A stretch of DNA of 64,000 bases from Burkholderia sp. Leaf177 (GCF_001424345.1 NZ_LMPF01000023.1:187006-251005), one strand, 5' to 3'. Counted from the stretch's first letter, positions 26,096 through 35,220 are shown. Translations and numbers: made by a program. Notes: generated by a model from the letters alone, not told the origin.

Positions 26096-28834
26096 TCAGT
26101 GCGCTTCTTCCCAGTTGTTGCCCACGCCGACTTCGGCGACGAGCGGAACCTTCAGCTGCGCGACGCCGCACATGAGTTCCGGCAGGCGCTTGCGCACTTC
26201 CGGCAGCTCGGCTTCGGGCACTTCGAGCACGAGTTCATCGTGGACTTGCATGATCATCTTGGTGTTTATCTTCGATGCTTCCAGCCAGTCCTGCACCGCG
26301 ATCATGGAAAGCTTGATCAGGTCGGCAGCCGTGCCTTGCATGGGCGCGTTGATTGCCGCGCGCTCGGCGCCCTGCCGGCGCGGACCGCTGCCGCCGTTGA
26401 TCTCGGGCAACCACAAACGCCGCCCGAACACCGTCTCCACGAAACCGTCGCGCTTCGCCTTGACGCGCGTTTCGTCCATGTAGTTGGCGACGCCCGGATA
26501 GCGCTGGAAATATTTATCGATATAAAGCTTCGCTGCATCGCGCGAAATGCCGATATTCGATGCCAGTCCAAACGCGCTCATGCCATAGATCAGGCCGAAG
26601 TTGATGACCTTCGCGATGCGCCGCTGATCGTTCGACACCTCGATCGGCGTCACGCCGAAAATCTCGGACGCCGTTGCGCGATGCACGTCCTCGCCCTCGG
26701 CGAACGAACGCATCAGCGACGGATCGCCGGAAATATGCGCCATGATCCGCAACTCGATCTGCGAATAATCCGCCGAGACAATCTTGCTTCCCGGCGGCGC
26801 AATGAACGCCTCGCGAATGCGCCGGCCTTCGGCGGTTCTCACCGGAATGTTCTGCAAGTTCGGTTCATTCGACGACAAGCGCCCCGTCACCGCAACGGCC
26901 TGCGCGTAGTTCGTATGCACGCGGCCGGTCTTCGCGTTGACCATGCGCGGCAACTTGTCCGTGTACGTCGATTTCAACTTCGACAAACCGCGATGCTCGA
27001 GCAGGATCTTCGGCAACGGATAGTCTTCGGCGAGCTTTTGCAGCACTTCTTCGTCGGTGGAAGGCGCGCCACTCGGCGTTTTCTTGACCACCGGCAACTG
27101 CAATTTCTCGAAGAAGATCTGCCCGATCTGCTTCGGCGATCCAAGGTTAAATTCGCCGCCCGCGAGCATGTACGCCTCGGCTTCGAGCTGGATCAGACGC
27201 GTCGCGATCTGGCCGCTTTGCACGCGCAGCAATTCGCCGTCGATCAGCACGCCATTGCGCTCCATCTTGCGCAACACGCGTGAAGTCGGCATCTCGATAT
27301 CGCGATACACCTTCAGCAATTGCGCTTCGTCGGCGAGTTGCGGATACAGCGCCTGATGCAAACGCAATGTGATGTCGGCGTCTTCGGCGGCGTAGGGCGC
27401 GGCCTGATCCAGCGCGACTTCGTCGAAGCCGATCTGCGACGCGCCCTTGCCCGCGACCTCTTCGTATTTGATGGTCTTCGCGCCCAAATGCCGCAGCGCG
27501 AGGTTGTCCATGTCGTGCGGCCTGTGCGATTCGATCACATACGATTGCAACAGCGTGTCGTGCTCGACGCCATTCAGTTCGATGCCGTAATTCGCAAGCA
27601 CTTGTTCATCGTATTTGAGATGCTGTCCGACCTTCTTCTTCGATGAATCCTCGAGCCACGCCTTCAATTTTTGCAGCACTTCGTCGCGGGGCAATTGCAC
27701 CGGCGTATCCGGCCCGCGATGCGCGACCGGAATATAGGCCGCGCGTCCCGGCTCGACCGATATCGACAAACCCACGAGTTGCGCGAGCATGGGATCGAGC
27801 GCGGTTGTTTCGGTATCGAAGGAAGTCAGTTCAGCGGCGTCGATGCGCGCGAGCCATTCATCGAACTGCTCCCACGTCTGCACTGTTTCGTAGTGCCGTT
27901 CCATTTCGGTGGCGGCCGCGGGCGGCGTGTCCACGGGACCTTCCACGGCGTCGGCAATTTCGACTTCGCGCAACCACGTCTTGAAGCCGTGACGCGTAAA
28001 GAGATCGCGCAATTCGTCGCGCGCTTCGGGCCGCGAAGGCAGCGTTTCCTCGATCGATGCGATCTGCGCCGCCAAATCGCATTCCGTATGTACGGTAACG
28101 AGCTTTCTGGCCATGGGCAGGAAGTCCAGAGCCTTGCGTAGATTGTCTCCCACCGCACCTTTGATTTCGCCGGCATGTGCCACGATGCCATCAAGGGAAT
28201 CGTATTGTGTGAGCCACTTCAGCGCCGTCTTCGGCCCGCACTTCTCGACGCCCGGTACGTTATCGACCGTATCGCCGATGAGCGAGAGATAGTCGACGAT
28301 CCGCTCCGGCGGCACGCCGAACTTATTCAGCACCCCGGCGCGATCGAGCGTCTCGTTCGACATCGTATTGATGAGGGTGACATGATCCGTCACAAGCTGC
28401 GCCAGATCCTTGTCGCCCGTCGACACGATTACCTTCATGCCGCGCTTTTCGGCGGCGACTGCAAGCGTACCGATGACGTCGTCGGCCTCCACGCCTTCGA
28501 TCATCACGAGCGGCCAGCCGAGCGCCCGAACGGTCTCGTGGATGGGTTCTATTTGCTTCGAGAGATCATCCGGCATGGATGGCCGGTTTGCCTTGTAATC
28601 CGCGTACCAGTCGTCGCGAAATGTCTTGCCCTTGGCGTCGAATACGCACGCGCTATACTCTGCATTGATGTCCTTCCGCAGGCGCCGCAGCATGTTGATC
28701 ATTCCGTACAACGCGCCTGTTGGTCCGCCATCCGGCCCGCGCAGATCCGGCATGGCGTGGTAGGCCCGATACAGATAGCTGGATCCGTCGACCAATAGCA
28801 GGGTCTTACCTTCAAGATTAAGTTCTTCAGGCAT
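26096..28834 (-). CDS. polA: DNA polymerase I
   Basis: A 912-residue polymerase with all three activities. The 5' nuclease domain begins LLLVDGSSYLYRAYHAMPDL. The 3'-5' proofreading domain is intact (SFDTETTALDP, with Asp and Glu). The polymerase domain has SADYSQIELRIMAHISGD, motif B RRIAKVINFGLIYGMSAFGL and motif C MQVHDELVLEVPEA. ATG at 28834 is chosen; a TTG three codons upstream (28843) is also in frame. The start codon lies one base from the ATG of the divergent LOG gene, an unusually tight arrangement. Confidence 0.97.
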   Translation of the reverse strand: MPEELNLEGKTLLLVDGSSYLYRAYHAMPDLRGPDGGPTGALYGMINMLRRLRKDINAEYSACVFDAKGKTFRDDWYADYKANRPSMPDDLSKQIEPIHETVRALGWPLVMIEGVEADDVIGTLAVAAEKRGMKVIVSTGDKDLAQLVTDHVTLINTMSNETLDRAGVLNKFGVPPERIVDYLSLIGDTVDNVPGVEKCGPKTALKWLTQYDSLDGIVAHAGEIKGAVGDNLRKALDFLPMARKLVTVHTECDLAAQIASIEETLPSRPEARDELRDLFTRHGFKTWLREVEIADAVEGPVDTPPAAATEMERHYETVQTWEQFDEWLARIDAAELTSFDTETTALDPMLAQLVGLSISVEPGRAAYIPVAHRGPDTPVQLPRDEVLQKLKAWLEDSSKKKVGQHLKYDEQVLANYGIELNGVEHDTLLQSYVIESHRPHDMDNLALRHLGAKTIKYEEVAGKGASQIGFDEVALDQAAPYAAEDADITLRLHQALYPQLADEAQLLKVYRDIEMPTSRVLRKMERNGVLIDGELLRVQSGQIATRLIQLEAEAYMLAGGEFNLGSPKQIGQIFFEKLQLPVVKKTPSGAPSTDEEVLQKLAEDYPLPKILLEHRGLSKLKSTYTDKLPRMVNAKTGRVHTNYAQAVAVTGRLSSNEPNLQNIPVRTAEGRRIREAFIAPPGSKIVSADYSQIELRIMAHISGDPSLMRSFAEGEDVHRATASEIFGVTPIEVSNDQRRIAKVINFGLIYGMSAFGLASNIGISRDAAKLYIDKYFQRYPGVANYMDETRVKAKRDGFVETVFGRRLWLPEINGGSGPRRQGAERAAINAPMQGTAADLIKLSMIAVQDWLEASKINTKMIMQVHDELVLEVPEAELPEVRKRLPELMCGVAQLKVPLVAEVGVGNNWEEAH

Positions 28835-28835
28835 T

Positions 28836-29585
28836 ATGAACAAAAGAAAAGTGATTCCGAGTCTGCGATCGCTCGCAGATCAAGAGCGCGCGACGGCCAA
28901 GAAGGCTCGCGCATCGTGGCAGATGTTCACGATTATGGCAGAGTTTATCGAGGCGACCGAGTACCTCTCCGAGATCCGACCTGCCATCAGCATCTATGGT
29001 TCGGCGCGCCTGAAACCCGAGTCGCCGTACTACAAGCTCACCATTGAAATCGCGCAGAAATTCTCCGACGCGGGCTTCGCCGTGATCTCTGGCGGCGGTC
29101 CCGGCATCATGGAAGCCGCGAACAAGGGCGCGCATGCGGGCAAGTCGCCTTCGGTGGGATTGAACATCGAGTTGCCGCATGAGCAGTCGGGCAACCAGTG
29201 GCAGGATATCTCGCTGCGTTTCCGCCATTTCTTCACGCGCAAGGTCACGTTCGTGAAGAATTCGGACGCTGTGGTGGTCATGCCGGGCGGCTTCGGCACA
29301 CTCGACGAAATGGCTGAAGTGCTGACGCTGATCCAGACGAAGAAATCGCGGCATGTTCCCATCGTGCTGGTGGGCGCCGAGTTCTGGGAAGGTCTGCTCC
29401 TGTGGTTCCGCAATACGCTGGTTCCCACCGGCGTGATCAGCGAGAAAGACCTGGATCTGATGCAGGTTATCGACGATCCGGATCAGGTGCTCGAAGCGGT
29501 GCTGCAGTTCTACGAAGATCGCGAAACGGCGGAAGAACAGCCGGCCGAAGGCAAGTCCGACGAAGACAGGATGTTCTATCTTTGA
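28836..29585 (+). CDS. LOG-family (TIGR00730) nucleotide phosphoribohydrolase-like protein
   Basis: A 249-residue Rossmann protein. The LOG signatures are GGGPGIMEA (87-95) and PGGFGTLDE (150-158); family members cleave nucleoside 5'-monophosphates or cytokinin ribotides, releasing base and ribose-5-phosphate. The physiological substrate is uncertain. An AMP-nucleosidase gene (amn) converges on it across a shared terminator. Its ATG at 28836 is head-to-head with polA; a later start at 28923 (MFTIMAEFIEA) has no better ribosome site, so the full form is kept. Confidence 0.88.
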   Translation: MNKRKVIPSLRSLADQERATAKKARASWQMFTIMAEFIEATEYLSEIRPAISIYGSARLKPESPYYKLTIEIAQKFSDAGFAVISGGGPGIMEAANKGAHAGKSPSVGLNIELPHEQSGNQWQDISLRFRHFFTRKVTFVKNSDAVVVMPGGFGTLDEMAEVLTLIQTKKSRHVPIVLVGAEFWEGLLLWFRNTLVPTGVISEKDLDLMQVIDDPDQVLEAVLQFYEDRETAEEQPAEGKSDEDRMFYL

Positions 29586-29600
29586 TAGCTCGGGCGATTG

Positions 29601-29631
29601 AAAAGCGGCTCCCTGCGGAGCCGCTTTTTGC
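29601..29631. terminator. Bidirectional intrinsic terminator
   Basis: A perfect 12-bp stem (AAAAGCGGCTCC / GGAGCCGCTTTT) with a CTGC loop ends in T on both strands. It separates the convergent LOG and amn genes. Confidence 0.93.
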
Positions 29632-29632
29632 A

Positions 29633-31174
29633 TCACTGGAACGCCACTTCAGCGAACCCGCGCAACTTGCGGCTATGGAGTTTCGATAGCCCGTTCATGC
29701 GCAGCAGTTCCATTGCCATCACGCCGATCTGCAAATGCTGATCCACTTGCGCGCGATAAAACTGATCCGCCATGCCGGGCAACTTTAGTTCGCCGTGTAG
29801 AGGTTTATCGGAGACGCAGAGCAGCGTTCCGTATGGCACGCGAAACCTGAACCCATTCGCGGCGATGGTCGCGCTTTCCATATCGAGCGCGATCGCGCGG
29901 CTTTGCGATAAACGCTGCACGGGCTCGCGGTGATCACGCAACTCCCAGTTGCGGTTATCCACGCTCGCGACGGTCCCGGTACGCATCACGTGCTTCAAAT
30001 CCACGCCTTCGAGCTTGGTCACCTGCGCGACGGCTTTCTCCAGCGCGACCTGAACCTCGGCCAGGGCGGGGATCGGAATCCAGAGCGGCAGGTCGGCGTC
30101 GAGCACGTGGTCTTCGCGTACATAACCGTGCGCGAGAACGTAGTCGCCGAGACGCTGTGTATTGCGCAATCCGGCGCAATGCCCGAGCATGATCCACGCG
30201 TGCGGCCGCAGCACGGCGATGTGGTCCGTGATCGTCTTTGCGTTCGATGGTCCAACGCCAATGTTGATCATCGTGATGCCGCTGCCGTCGGCGCGTTTCA
30301 GGTGATACGCGGGCATTTGCGGCAAGCGCGCCGGCGCCACGCCTTGCGGTTCTTCCTGCAGATCGCCGAGGTTTTCGTTGCCGGTGATCACGTCGCCGGG
30401 TTCCACAAACGACGTGTATTCGCTTCGATACTTCCGCGTTTCTTCGTCGTCCGTTCTGGACATGATCTTGCGGCCGAGCTTCACGAATTCATCGATATAA
30501 AACTGGTAGTTCGTATAAAGCACGTAGTTCTGCGTGTGCGTGGGCGAGGTCGCGGTGTAATGCTTCAGCCGATGCAACGAGAAATCCACCCGCGCCGCCG
30601 TGAACAACGCGAGCGGATGCGGTTCGCCTGGCGCGGGTTCGTACGTGCCGTTCACAATGCGGTCGTCGAGCAGCGCGAGATCGGGCATATCGAAGATATT
30701 GCGCATGGCGAGCAGCCGGTCGCGATCCAGGTCGCCTTCCAGGTGAATGCCCTCGGCAAACGCGAAATGAATGGGAATAGGTTGCGCCGACACGCCGACT
30801 TCAATTCCGACATGATGATTCTTGGTAAGCAGGCGCAATTGCTCGCGATAATAATCGCCGAACATGTCCGGCCGCGTAAGCGTGGTCTCGAAAATCCCGG
30901 GCCCCGCGACGAACCCATACGAACGGCGAGAATCGATCTGCGTGTTCAGCTCGGTCCGCACGCGCACGAACGGATAACACGCTCTAACGCGATGCGAAAA
31001 CGGCTCGTTTTTCCGATACCGCGCGAAGGCGTCGCGCAGGAATCCGGTGTTGGCTTCGTAAATGGCCGATACCCGCGCGACCGCTGCCACGGGGTCATCG
31101 AAAGATTCCGTGGGGAAGTTGCTGGCGGGCGTGGAATGAGTGGCTTGAGTCCGGTCGTTTGTCATGTTCTTCAT
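29633..31174 (-). CDS. amn: AMP nucleosidase
   Basis: A 513-residue enzyme splitting AMP into adenine and ribose-5-phosphate, adjusting the purine pool. The N-terminal half is the AMN-specific regulatory domain; the C-terminal half is a nucleoside phosphorylase fold, with ITMINIGVGPSNAKTITDH and later LDMESATIAANGFRFRVPYG. The start at 31174 (MKNMTND) has AAGAG upstream; starts at 31228 and 31165 are also in frame. It shares a terminator with the LOG gene, so two AMP-directed N-glycosidase activities may lie side by side. Confidence 0.93.
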   Translation of the reverse strand: MKNMTNDRTQATHSTPASNFPTESFDDPVAAVARVSAIYEANTGFLRDAFARYRKNEPFSHRVRACYPFVRVRTELNTQIDSRRSYGFVAGPGIFETTLTRPDMFGDYYREQLRLLTKNHHVGIEVGVSAQPIPIHFAFAEGIHLEGDLDRDRLLAMRNIFDMPDLALLDDRIVNGTYEPAPGEPHPLALFTAARVDFSLHRLKHYTATSPTHTQNYVLYTNYQFYIDEFVKLGRKIMSRTDDEETRKYRSEYTSFVEPGDVITGNENLGDLQEEPQGVAPARLPQMPAYHLKRADGSGITMINIGVGPSNAKTITDHIAVLRPHAWIMLGHCAGLRNTQRLGDYVLAHGYVREDHVLDADLPLWIPIPALAEVQVALEKAVAQVTKLEGVDLKHVMRTGTVASVDNRNWELRDHREPVQRLSQSRAIALDMESATIAANGFRFRVPYGTLLCVSDKPLHGELKLPGMADQFYRAQVDQHLQIGVMAMELLRMNGLSKLHSRKLRGFAEVAFQ

Positions 31175-31356
31175 GCGCTCTTGTGGTGAATCGACATTAA
31201 CACGGAAGAACCACACGCCCATGAACACCCCTCCCGCCGATGCGTTTCTTCAACACATCGGGACACATCGCCATGCTTTATTTGAAACCAGCGCAAAATA
31301 AGGCTTTTGCGACGATTCAAATGTCCCTTAGCATCCCTCAAGCGGGTGCGGTTTGC

Positions 31357-31362
31357 TAAAAT
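31357..31362 (+). promoter_or_regulatory. Candidate extended -10 promoter of the DUF2782 gene
   Basis: TGC-TAAAAT (TG at 31354-31355) lies 26-31 bases before the start codon at 31388. Confidence 0.4.
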
Positions 31363-31387
31363 TCGGGGACTCATCTGGAGAAACATC

Positions 31388-31801
31388 ATGAAGTCGCTTC
31401 AATCTGTCGCCATCACGGCTGTTCTGGCCGTTGCCAGCATTGGCGCAAACGCGCAGAGCCTTCCCGCTCAATCGGCGGCCGCGACGGATGCAACTCCGGC
31501 GCACGTCATGTCGCCCGAAGAGAATGCCGGCTTGCCCGACCTGAAGGCGATCAATCGCCCGGCGGCGGAAGTCAGCTCGAAGGTGGAAATCTCGCCGCCG
31601 CGTCTGCCGAGCTATCACGAGACCAGCACGAACGGCACGGAAATCACGGAATACCGGGACAAAGGCAAACCTGTCGAAATCAACGTGCGCTCGAATTTCG
31701 GCACGCGCTATCAGATGAGCGCGCCCGCCGACGCGTCGCCGACCGTGCGCGACAACGGCAAGGCGAGCACGCGCCTGCCTTCGTGGAATCTGCGCTACTA
31801 A
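31388..31801 (+). CDS. Exported DUF2782-family protein
   Basis: A 137-residue protein with a Sec signal peptide (MKSLQSVAITAVLAVASIGANAQ, cleaved after about residue 23). The conserved part reads GTEITEYRDKGKPVEINVRS then FGTRYQM, typical of DUF2782, whose function is unknown. CTGGAG is 6-7 bases upstream of ATG. In beta- and gamma-proteobacteria this gene is often near polA and thrB, as here (thrB starts 115 bp downstream). Confidence 0.85.
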   Translation: MKSLQSVAITAVLAVASIGANAQSLPAQSAAATDATPAHVMSPEENAGLPDLKAINRPAAEVSSKVEISPPRLPSYHETSTNGTEITEYRDKGKPVEINVRSNFGTRYQMSAPADASPTVRDNGKASTRLPSWNLRY

Positions 31802-31916
31802 GCTTTTTTATGGCCGCCGGGCTTTGCATCGACTTATGCCCGGCGTTCGCCGTTGTCCCCGCCACTGATCCGCACGCCGGTCCGCGCGCCTTCCAACCTC
31901 ACCGACGCACTCCCGC

Positions 31917-32894
31917 ATGGCCGTATTCACTGCTGTCTCCGATTCCCAGCTCACCGACTGGCTCCAGAACTACGAACTCGGCGAAGTCACCGAGTTTCGT
32001 GGCATTGCATCCGGCATCGAGAACAGCAACTTCTTTTTGACGACCACGCGCGGCTCGTATGTCCTCACGCTCTTCGAAAATCTGACGGCAACCCAGTTGC
32101 CGTTTTACCTCGATCTGATGCGCCATCTGGCGTCGCACGCGGTGCCGGTTCCTGATCCAATGCCACGTCGCGATGGCGCGTTGTTCGGCACGCTGAACGG
32201 CAAGCCGGCGACCATCGTGACAAAACTCGACGGCGCGCCGGAATTGTCGCCGGGCCCGGAACATTGCATCGAAGTGGGCCATATGCTGGCGCGGCTTCAT
32301 CTGGCGGGGCGTGATTTCGCCACGCATCAGCCGAATTTGCGCAGCCTCGCGTGGTGGCAGGAAAACGTGCCGGCCGTTTTGCCGCATCTTACCGGCGACC
32401 AGCAAGCGCTGATCAAGAACGAACTCGCGCATCAATCGGCGTTTTTTGCATCGGCTGAATACAAAGCAATGCCGGAAGGCCCGTGTCATTGCGATCTGTT
32501 CCGCGACAACGTGCTGTTCGCGCATCCCACGGCGGACGAAACGCGTCTCGGCGGGTTTTTCGACTTCTATTTCGCCGGCAACGACAAATGGCTGTTCGAT
32601 GTCGCCGTCTGCGTGAACGACTGGTGCGTCGATCTGGCAACGGGCGCGCTCGACGCGGCACGCACGGACGCCCTGCTGCGCGCATACCAGACGGTCCGCC
32701 CGTTCACTCCGGCCGAAGAACACCACTGGAGCGACATGTTGCGTGCGGGCGCTTTACGTTTCTGGGTATCGCGTCTTTACGACTTTTACCGGCCTCGCGA
32801 AGCCGAAATGCTGAAACCGCACGATCCTGGCCATTTCGAACGCATTTTGCGTGAGCGCATCAAAACCGCGCCCCTTCCCGCTGATGGTAATTAA
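31917..32894 (+). CDS. thrB: Homoserine kinase
   Basis: A 325-residue homoserine kinase of the aminoglycoside-phosphotransferase-like fold (ThrB type II), phosphorylating homoserine for threonine synthesis. The start MAVFTAVSDSQLTDWLQNYE and GIASGIENSNFFL are typical. The catalytic loop is seen in GPCHCDLFRDNVLF and the metal Asp in GFFDFYFAG. thrC and hom are not in the window. It is followed after 3 bp by a membrane protein gene, suggesting an operon. Confidence 0.95.
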   Translation: MAVFTAVSDSQLTDWLQNYELGEVTEFRGIASGIENSNFFLTTTRGSYVLTLFENLTATQLPFYLDLMRHLASHAVPVPDPMPRRDGALFGTLNGKPATIVTKLDGAPELSPGPEHCIEVGHMLARLHLAGRDFATHQPNLRSLAWWQENVPAVLPHLTGDQQALIKNELAHQSAFFASAEYKAMPEGPCHCDLFRDNVLFAHPTADETRLGGFFDFYFAGNDKWLFDVAVCVNDWCVDLATGALDAARTDALLRAYQTVRPFTPAEEHHWSDMLRAGALRFWVSRLYDFYRPREAEMLKPHDPGHFERILRERIKTAPLPADGN

Positions 32895-32897
32895 TCA

Positions 32898-33719
32898 ATG
32901 CATTTGATCGAAGTCCCCGCTAAAACCGGTTATGTGTGGTTCCGACAGGGAATCTGGCTGTTTCGCCGGAATCCGCTGGCGTTTCTTACGGTGTTCTTCG
33001 CGTATCTGTTTGCCATGACGCTGATCTCGCGGCTGCCGTTGATTGGGCCCGTGCTGCCGCTGCTGCTGATACCGGGCGTGGCGGTGGGATTCATGGCGGC
33101 CTGCCGCAATACCATCGCGAAAAAGCCAGTGTGGCCGACCGTACTGGTCGATGGTTTCCGCTCGTATGGGCAGATCGTCGCGCGCCGGTTGCTCGTGCTC
33201 GGCGTGGTGTATGTGGTCGCAATGGGCGCTGTGTTCGCGTTGTCGGCGCTCGTCGATGACGGCGTGCTGCTCAATCTGATGATCGGCAACGGTCCTGCCG
33301 GCGATCCGGAAACCATCGCGGCAAGCTTCAATCCGCTCGCGGTGCTGGTTGCGATGGGCTGCTACATCCCCGTCGCCATGCTGTTCTGGTTCGCGCCGGT
33401 TCTCGTGGCTTGGCACGACGTGCCGCCGGCGAAGGCGCTGTTTTTCAGCTTTATTGGCTGCTGGCGCAATCGGGGGGCGTTCGTGCTTTACGGCGCGTTG
33501 TGGATTGGCGTGGCGCTGGCGGTATCGTTTGGATTGAGCGCGTTGATGCAAGTGCTTGGAGTTGGGCAGGAAATGGCGCTCGCCGTCCTGATGCCCGCGT
33601 CCATTCTCGTCACCAGCGCGTTGTATTGCTCGTTTTACGCGACGTATCGCGGCTGTTTTGGCTTGCAATCAGAGGACTCGGCGGACGATATTCCGGACCT
33701 TTCCGGACCTGCAGCCTGA
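32898..33719 (+). CDS. BPSS1780-family membrane protein
   Basis: A 273-residue inner-membrane protein with about six hydrophobic spans and the family opening VPAKTGYVWFRQGIWLFRRNP. The function is unknown. It starts 3 bp after thrB, probably in one transcript, and ends at a strong terminator. Confidence 0.88.
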   Translation: MHLIEVPAKTGYVWFRQGIWLFRRNPLAFLTVFFAYLFAMTLISRLPLIGPVLPLLLIPGVAVGFMAACRNTIAKKPVWPTVLVDGFRSYGQIVARRLLVLGVVYVVAMGAVFALSALVDDGVLLNLMIGNGPAGDPETIAASFNPLAVLVAMGCYIPVAMLFWFAPVLVAWHDVPPAKALFFSFIGCWRNRGAFVLYGALWIGVALAVSFGLSALMQVLGVGQEMALAVLMPASILVTSALYCSFYATYRGCFGLQSEDSADDIPDLSGPAA

Positions 33720-33737
33720 TTTGCGCGAAGGCTTACT

Positions 33738-33776
33738 AAAGCGCCGGCGACCGCCAAGGTCCCCGGCGCTTTTTTT
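33738..33776 (+). terminator. Intrinsic terminator after the thrB cluster
   Basis: GCGCCGG (33741-33747) pairs with CCGGCGC (33763-33769), followed by seven T. Confidence 0.85.
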
Positions 33777-33859
33777 CGCGCGGTTCATTTGATTCGTGCG
33801 CTAACGATTCGCGTGCAGTATCGTTACGTATCGTCCTTAGCATAAATAATGCGATCGCC

Positions 33860-34312
33860 ATGACTTCTTCGCCGCAAATCCCGCTCGAACTCGATGCCCA
33901 GCTTTGCTTCGCGCTCTACTCCACGTCGCTTGCGATGACAAAAACGTACAAACCTATGCTGGATAAGGTCGGGCTGACTTATCCGCAATACCTGACAATG
34001 CTGGTGCTCTGGGAAAGGGATGCGCTGACTGTCAAGCAAATGGCCGAGCGGTTGAATCTCGATTCGGCCACCATGACGCCCTTACTGAAACGACTTGAGG
34101 CGCAGGGTTTTGTACAACGCGTGCGCAGCAAGGAAGACGAGCGGCAGGTGCATATCAATCTCACAGATGCCGGCCGGGCGCTCAAGAAATCCATCCGCGG
34201 CATTCCGGCCGAGATCTTCTGCGCTGCCGGATCGGACGCAGAACGCCTGCTCAAATTGCGCGACGAACTCGTGCAACTGCGTGCATCGCTGATGGAACAC
34301 AACGAAACTTAA
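33860..34312 (+). CDS. ohrR: OhrR, MarR-family organic hydroperoxide sensor
   Basis: A 150-residue MarR-type winged-helix repressor. The peroxide-sensing cysteine is conserved (Cys16 in QLCFALYS), the hallmark of OhrR. The DNA-binding wing is KRLEAQGFVQRVRSKEDERQV. Oxidation of Cys16 by organic hydroperoxides should release it from DNA and derepress ohr, which starts 144 bp downstream. A direct repeat of TATCGT (around 33820-33835) lies before its own start and may take part in autoregulation. Confidence 0.93.
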   Translation: MTSSPQIPLELDAQLCFALYSTSLAMTKTYKPMLDKVGLTYPQYLTMLVLWERDALTVKQMAERLNLDSATMTPLLKRLEAQGFVQRVRSKEDERQVHINLTDAGRALKKSIRGIPAEIFCAAGSDAERLLKLRDELVQLRASLMEHNET

Positions 34313-34355
34313 CAATTCGATAGAAATTACCAATCGCGGATCACTTCTATTTCAT

Positions 34356-34384
34356 TTGCACACTAATGATTATCGCGATATATT
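34356..34384 (+). promoter_or_regulatory. ohr promoter with overlapping palindrome
   Basis: TTGCAC (34356-34361) and TATATT (34379-34384) are separated by 17 bp. The perfect 10-bp palindrome TATCGCGATA (34371-34380) covers the end of the spacer and the first bases of the -10 box, a good place for OhrR to block transcription. Binding is inferred. Confidence 0.6.
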
Positions 34385-34456
34385 TCTCTCCGTGGTCAGC
34401 GCATTCCCAAACACACTTTCTGCCGCCAAGCGGTCACCATTGAACAGGAGAACATC

Positions 34457-34876
34457 ATGAGCGTCCTTTACACCGCACACGCAACGAGCACGGGCGGCCG
34501 CGACGGCCGGGCAGTATCGTCGGACAAGAATTTGGATGTGAAATTGAGCGCTCCCAAGGAATTGGGTGGCGCGGGCGCAGAAGGCACTAACCCGGAACAG
34601 CTTTTTGCTGCCGGTTATTCGGCTTGTTTCCTGAGCGCAATGAAGTTTGTCGCCGGTCAGCAAAAGAAGGCAATTCCCGCCGATACAACCGTTTCCGCCG
34701 ATGTAGGCGTCGGTCCGAACGACAAAGGCGGCTTTGCGTTGGATATCGAACTGCGGGTTTCGCTGCCTGGACTTGATGCAGCCGAAGCGCAAACACTGGT
34801 CGATACCGCCCACCAAGTGTGCCCGTACTCGAACGCAACGCGCGGGAACGTAGACGTTCGCGTCAAGCTGGTTTAA
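34457..34876 (+). CDS. ohr: Organic hydroperoxide resistance protein Ohr
   Basis: A 139-residue Ohr/OsmC-fold thiol peroxidase that reduces organic and fatty-acid hydroperoxides in the cytoplasm. The two catalytic cysteines are present: C57 in GYSACFLSA and C122 in VCPYSNATRGN, plus the conserved Arg near residue 16. Length is exactly that of Ohr rather than OsmC. CAGGAG lies just upstream of ATG. It pairs with ohrR and ends at a tandem hairpin. Confidence 0.96.
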   Translation: MSVLYTAHATSTGGRDGRAVSSDKNLDVKLSAPKELGGAGAEGTNPEQLFAAGYSACFLSAMKFVAGQQKKAIPADTTVSADVGVGPNDKGGFALDIELRVSLPGLDAAEAQTLVDTAHQVCPYSNATRGNVDVRVKLV

Positions 34877-34885
34877 TCCAGCGTA

Positions 34886-34915
34886 ACCGGAAGGCAAAAG
34901 CCTTCCGGTGTTTTT
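34886..34915 (+). terminator. Intrinsic terminator of ohr
   Basis: A perfect 10-bp stem ACCGGAAGGC / GCCTTCCGGT with an AAAA loop is followed by GTTTTT. Confidence 0.92.
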
Positions 34916-34931
34916 CAGGCAGAAGACGCAA

Positions 34932-34958
34932 AAATGCCGGCCAATGGAGCCGGCATTT
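34932..34958. terminator. Second hairpin between ohr and the DUF3563 gene
   Basis: A perfect 10-bp stem AAATGCCGGC / GCCGGCATTT with a 7-nt loop. It is T-flanked on both strands and may end the minus-strand DUF3563 transcript and back up the ohr terminator. Confidence 0.75.
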
Positions 34959-35023
34959 CTTTGCTTCGATAACACCGCTTTCAGCGTATCGAATCCTGCT
35001 TGTATTTCTTTACGGCCGTTGAA

Positions 35024-35197
35024 TTACTGCGCGAGCCACGAAGGATGACGTGTCGTTGCACGGCGATCCAGCTTCTTCATGCGGTATTCGAGGTCGTAAA
35101 TGTCAGTGGCTTCGGCCAGATAAGCGTCGTTACGTTCCTTGTCACGCTGGTCGGCGGATTTCGTCAGGAACAGGAAGAGGCGGCTGAGCAGATACAT
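35024..35197 (-). CDS. DUF3563-family small protein
   Basis: A 57-residue protein reading MYLLSRLFLFLTKSAD at the start, then EATDIYDLEYRMKKLDRR and ending SWLAQ. The EATDIYDLEYRMK block is characteristic of DUF3563, a small family common in Burkholderia. An N-terminal hydrophobic helix is followed by a charged amphipathic helix. The function is unknown. The promoter region carries two tandem operator-like palindromes, so the gene is tightly controlled. Confidence 0.88.
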   Translation of the reverse strand: MYLLSRLFLFLTKSADQRDKERNDAYLAEATDIYDLEYRMKKLDRRATTRHPSWLAQ

Positions 35198-35220
35198 GGT
35201 GAACCTCGCTGGGTGATATA

